Assembly: GCA_025356925.1 (NCBI GenBank)
Contig: JANXQE010000105.1
Span: 1-6,057, forward strand
DNA: 6,057 nucleotides
Source of the DNA: Limisphaerales bacterium
Lineage (GTDB): Bacteria > Verrucomicrobiota > Verrucomicrobiia > Limisphaerales > UBA8199
Direction of reading: 5' to 3'
The first letter of the stretch is position 1. Each line of letters begins with the position of its first letter. The position numbers and the translations under genes are program-made. Shown here piece by piece: positions 5,775 to 6,057 of the stretch. Below the pieces are notes generated by a model. The model was not told the origin of the DNA. It saw only the letters and a program-made list of their open reading frames with translations, and did not search any database.

Positions 5775-6057
5775 ATGTCCAGGCGGATGGGATGGCTGCC
5801 GCAGGCGCGGTGGAAAAGGTGGTTGGTGTTAACGGCGATCACTGGCGTCCTTTTCGTTACGCTGCTGATCCTGCTGGCCCTTACCCTCTTTCTTCTCTGG
5901 CGCGACCCGAAGGTCCAGGCGTGGGTGATGGTCAAAGTAATGCGGCACCAACTGCGCCAACCGGGCCAGATGCCGCCTCAGCCACGGCTTTCGCCCGAAG
6001 AACGACCGCTGCTGTCAACCAACGCCACAGCCATCCGCAACGCGACAGAGCTGTTTA
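5775..6057 (+). CDS. Membrane-anchored protein of unknown function, 3' end outside window
   Basis: An open frame of 94 codons runs from an ATG at 5775 to the right edge with no stop. The start is basic (MSRRMGWLPQARWKRW), followed by one strongly hydrophobic helix at about residues 17-42 and then a Trp-Arg-Asp boundary. This is a typical signal-anchor with the rest outside the cytoplasm. After it comes a polar, Pro/Gln-rich stretch (about 60-75) and LSPEERPLL. I do not recognise the family. An in-frame TAG at 5736 limits upstream extension. The start is uncertain: GGTGGGG lies 13 bases before the ATG at 5775, which is long, and a second ATG at 5787 has AGG only three bases before it. It is transcribed divergently from nrdR. 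Confidence 0.75.
   Translation, partial: MSRRMGWLPQARWKRWLVLTAITGVLFVTLLILLALTLFLLWRDPKVQAWVMVKVMRHQLRQPGQMPPQPRLSPEERPLLSTNATAIRNATELF

Noticed and set aside
1..6057. CRISPR array, tRNA, rRNA, insertion sequence
   Set aside because: No regularly spaced direct repeats, cloverleaf-like sequence, rRNA-like sequence, transposase or terminal inverted repeats were seen on reading both strands.

Overview
The window shows a Gram-negative bacterium with an envelope polysaccharide and exosortase system. Base composition is moderately GC-rich. The exosortase and EpsI proteins are separate genes rather than one fused protein. Together with the gene neighbourhood this fits Verrucomicrobiota or a related PVC-type lineage, but that placement is inferred from content and style, not from a search.

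Right to left along the minus strand there are six co-directional genes. (1) nrdR (5502 to 5047) encodes the ribonucleotide reductase repressor. (2) A 185-residue protein of unknown function (5050 to 4493) overlaps nrdR by an ATGA and so is probably co-translated with it. (3) An exosortase (4390 to 3386) is followed by (4) an EpsI-family partner (3389 to 2643), again joined by an ATGA overlap. (5) A polyprenyl-phosphate glycosylphosphotransferase (2559 to 1168) would start repeat-unit assembly. (6) A UDP-glucuronate decarboxylase-type SDR (1088 to 120) would supply UDP-xylose. One divergent plus-strand gene starts at about 5775 and runs off the right edge; it encodes a protein with an N-terminal membrane anchor that I do not recognise.

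Genes 3 to 6 fit together as part of an exopolysaccharide and surface-protein locus. UXS makes a sugar donor, the phosphoglycosyl transferase loads the first sugar phosphate on the lipid carrier, and the exosortase with EpsI processes C-terminally tagged exported proteins. No flippase, polymerase, other glycosyltransferase or sorting-signal substrate is visible, so the locus probably continues to the left.

The most striking non-coding structure lies upstream of nrdR. Two 16-bp NrdR-box-like dyads (5545-5560 and 5513-5528) are separated by exactly 16 bp. They are placed on a candidate extended -10 promoter so that one fills the -35/-10 spacer and the other covers the expected start of transcription. 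This suggests NrdR autorepression and, through the overlap, control of the unknown downstream gene. The N-terminal half of that unknown protein has a layout resembling the ATP-cone found in NrdR, which is the most interesting lead in the window.

The 272-bp gap between nrdR and the right-hand gene holds this regulatory region and otherwise nothing I can name. Positions 1-119 hold no gene I can support.
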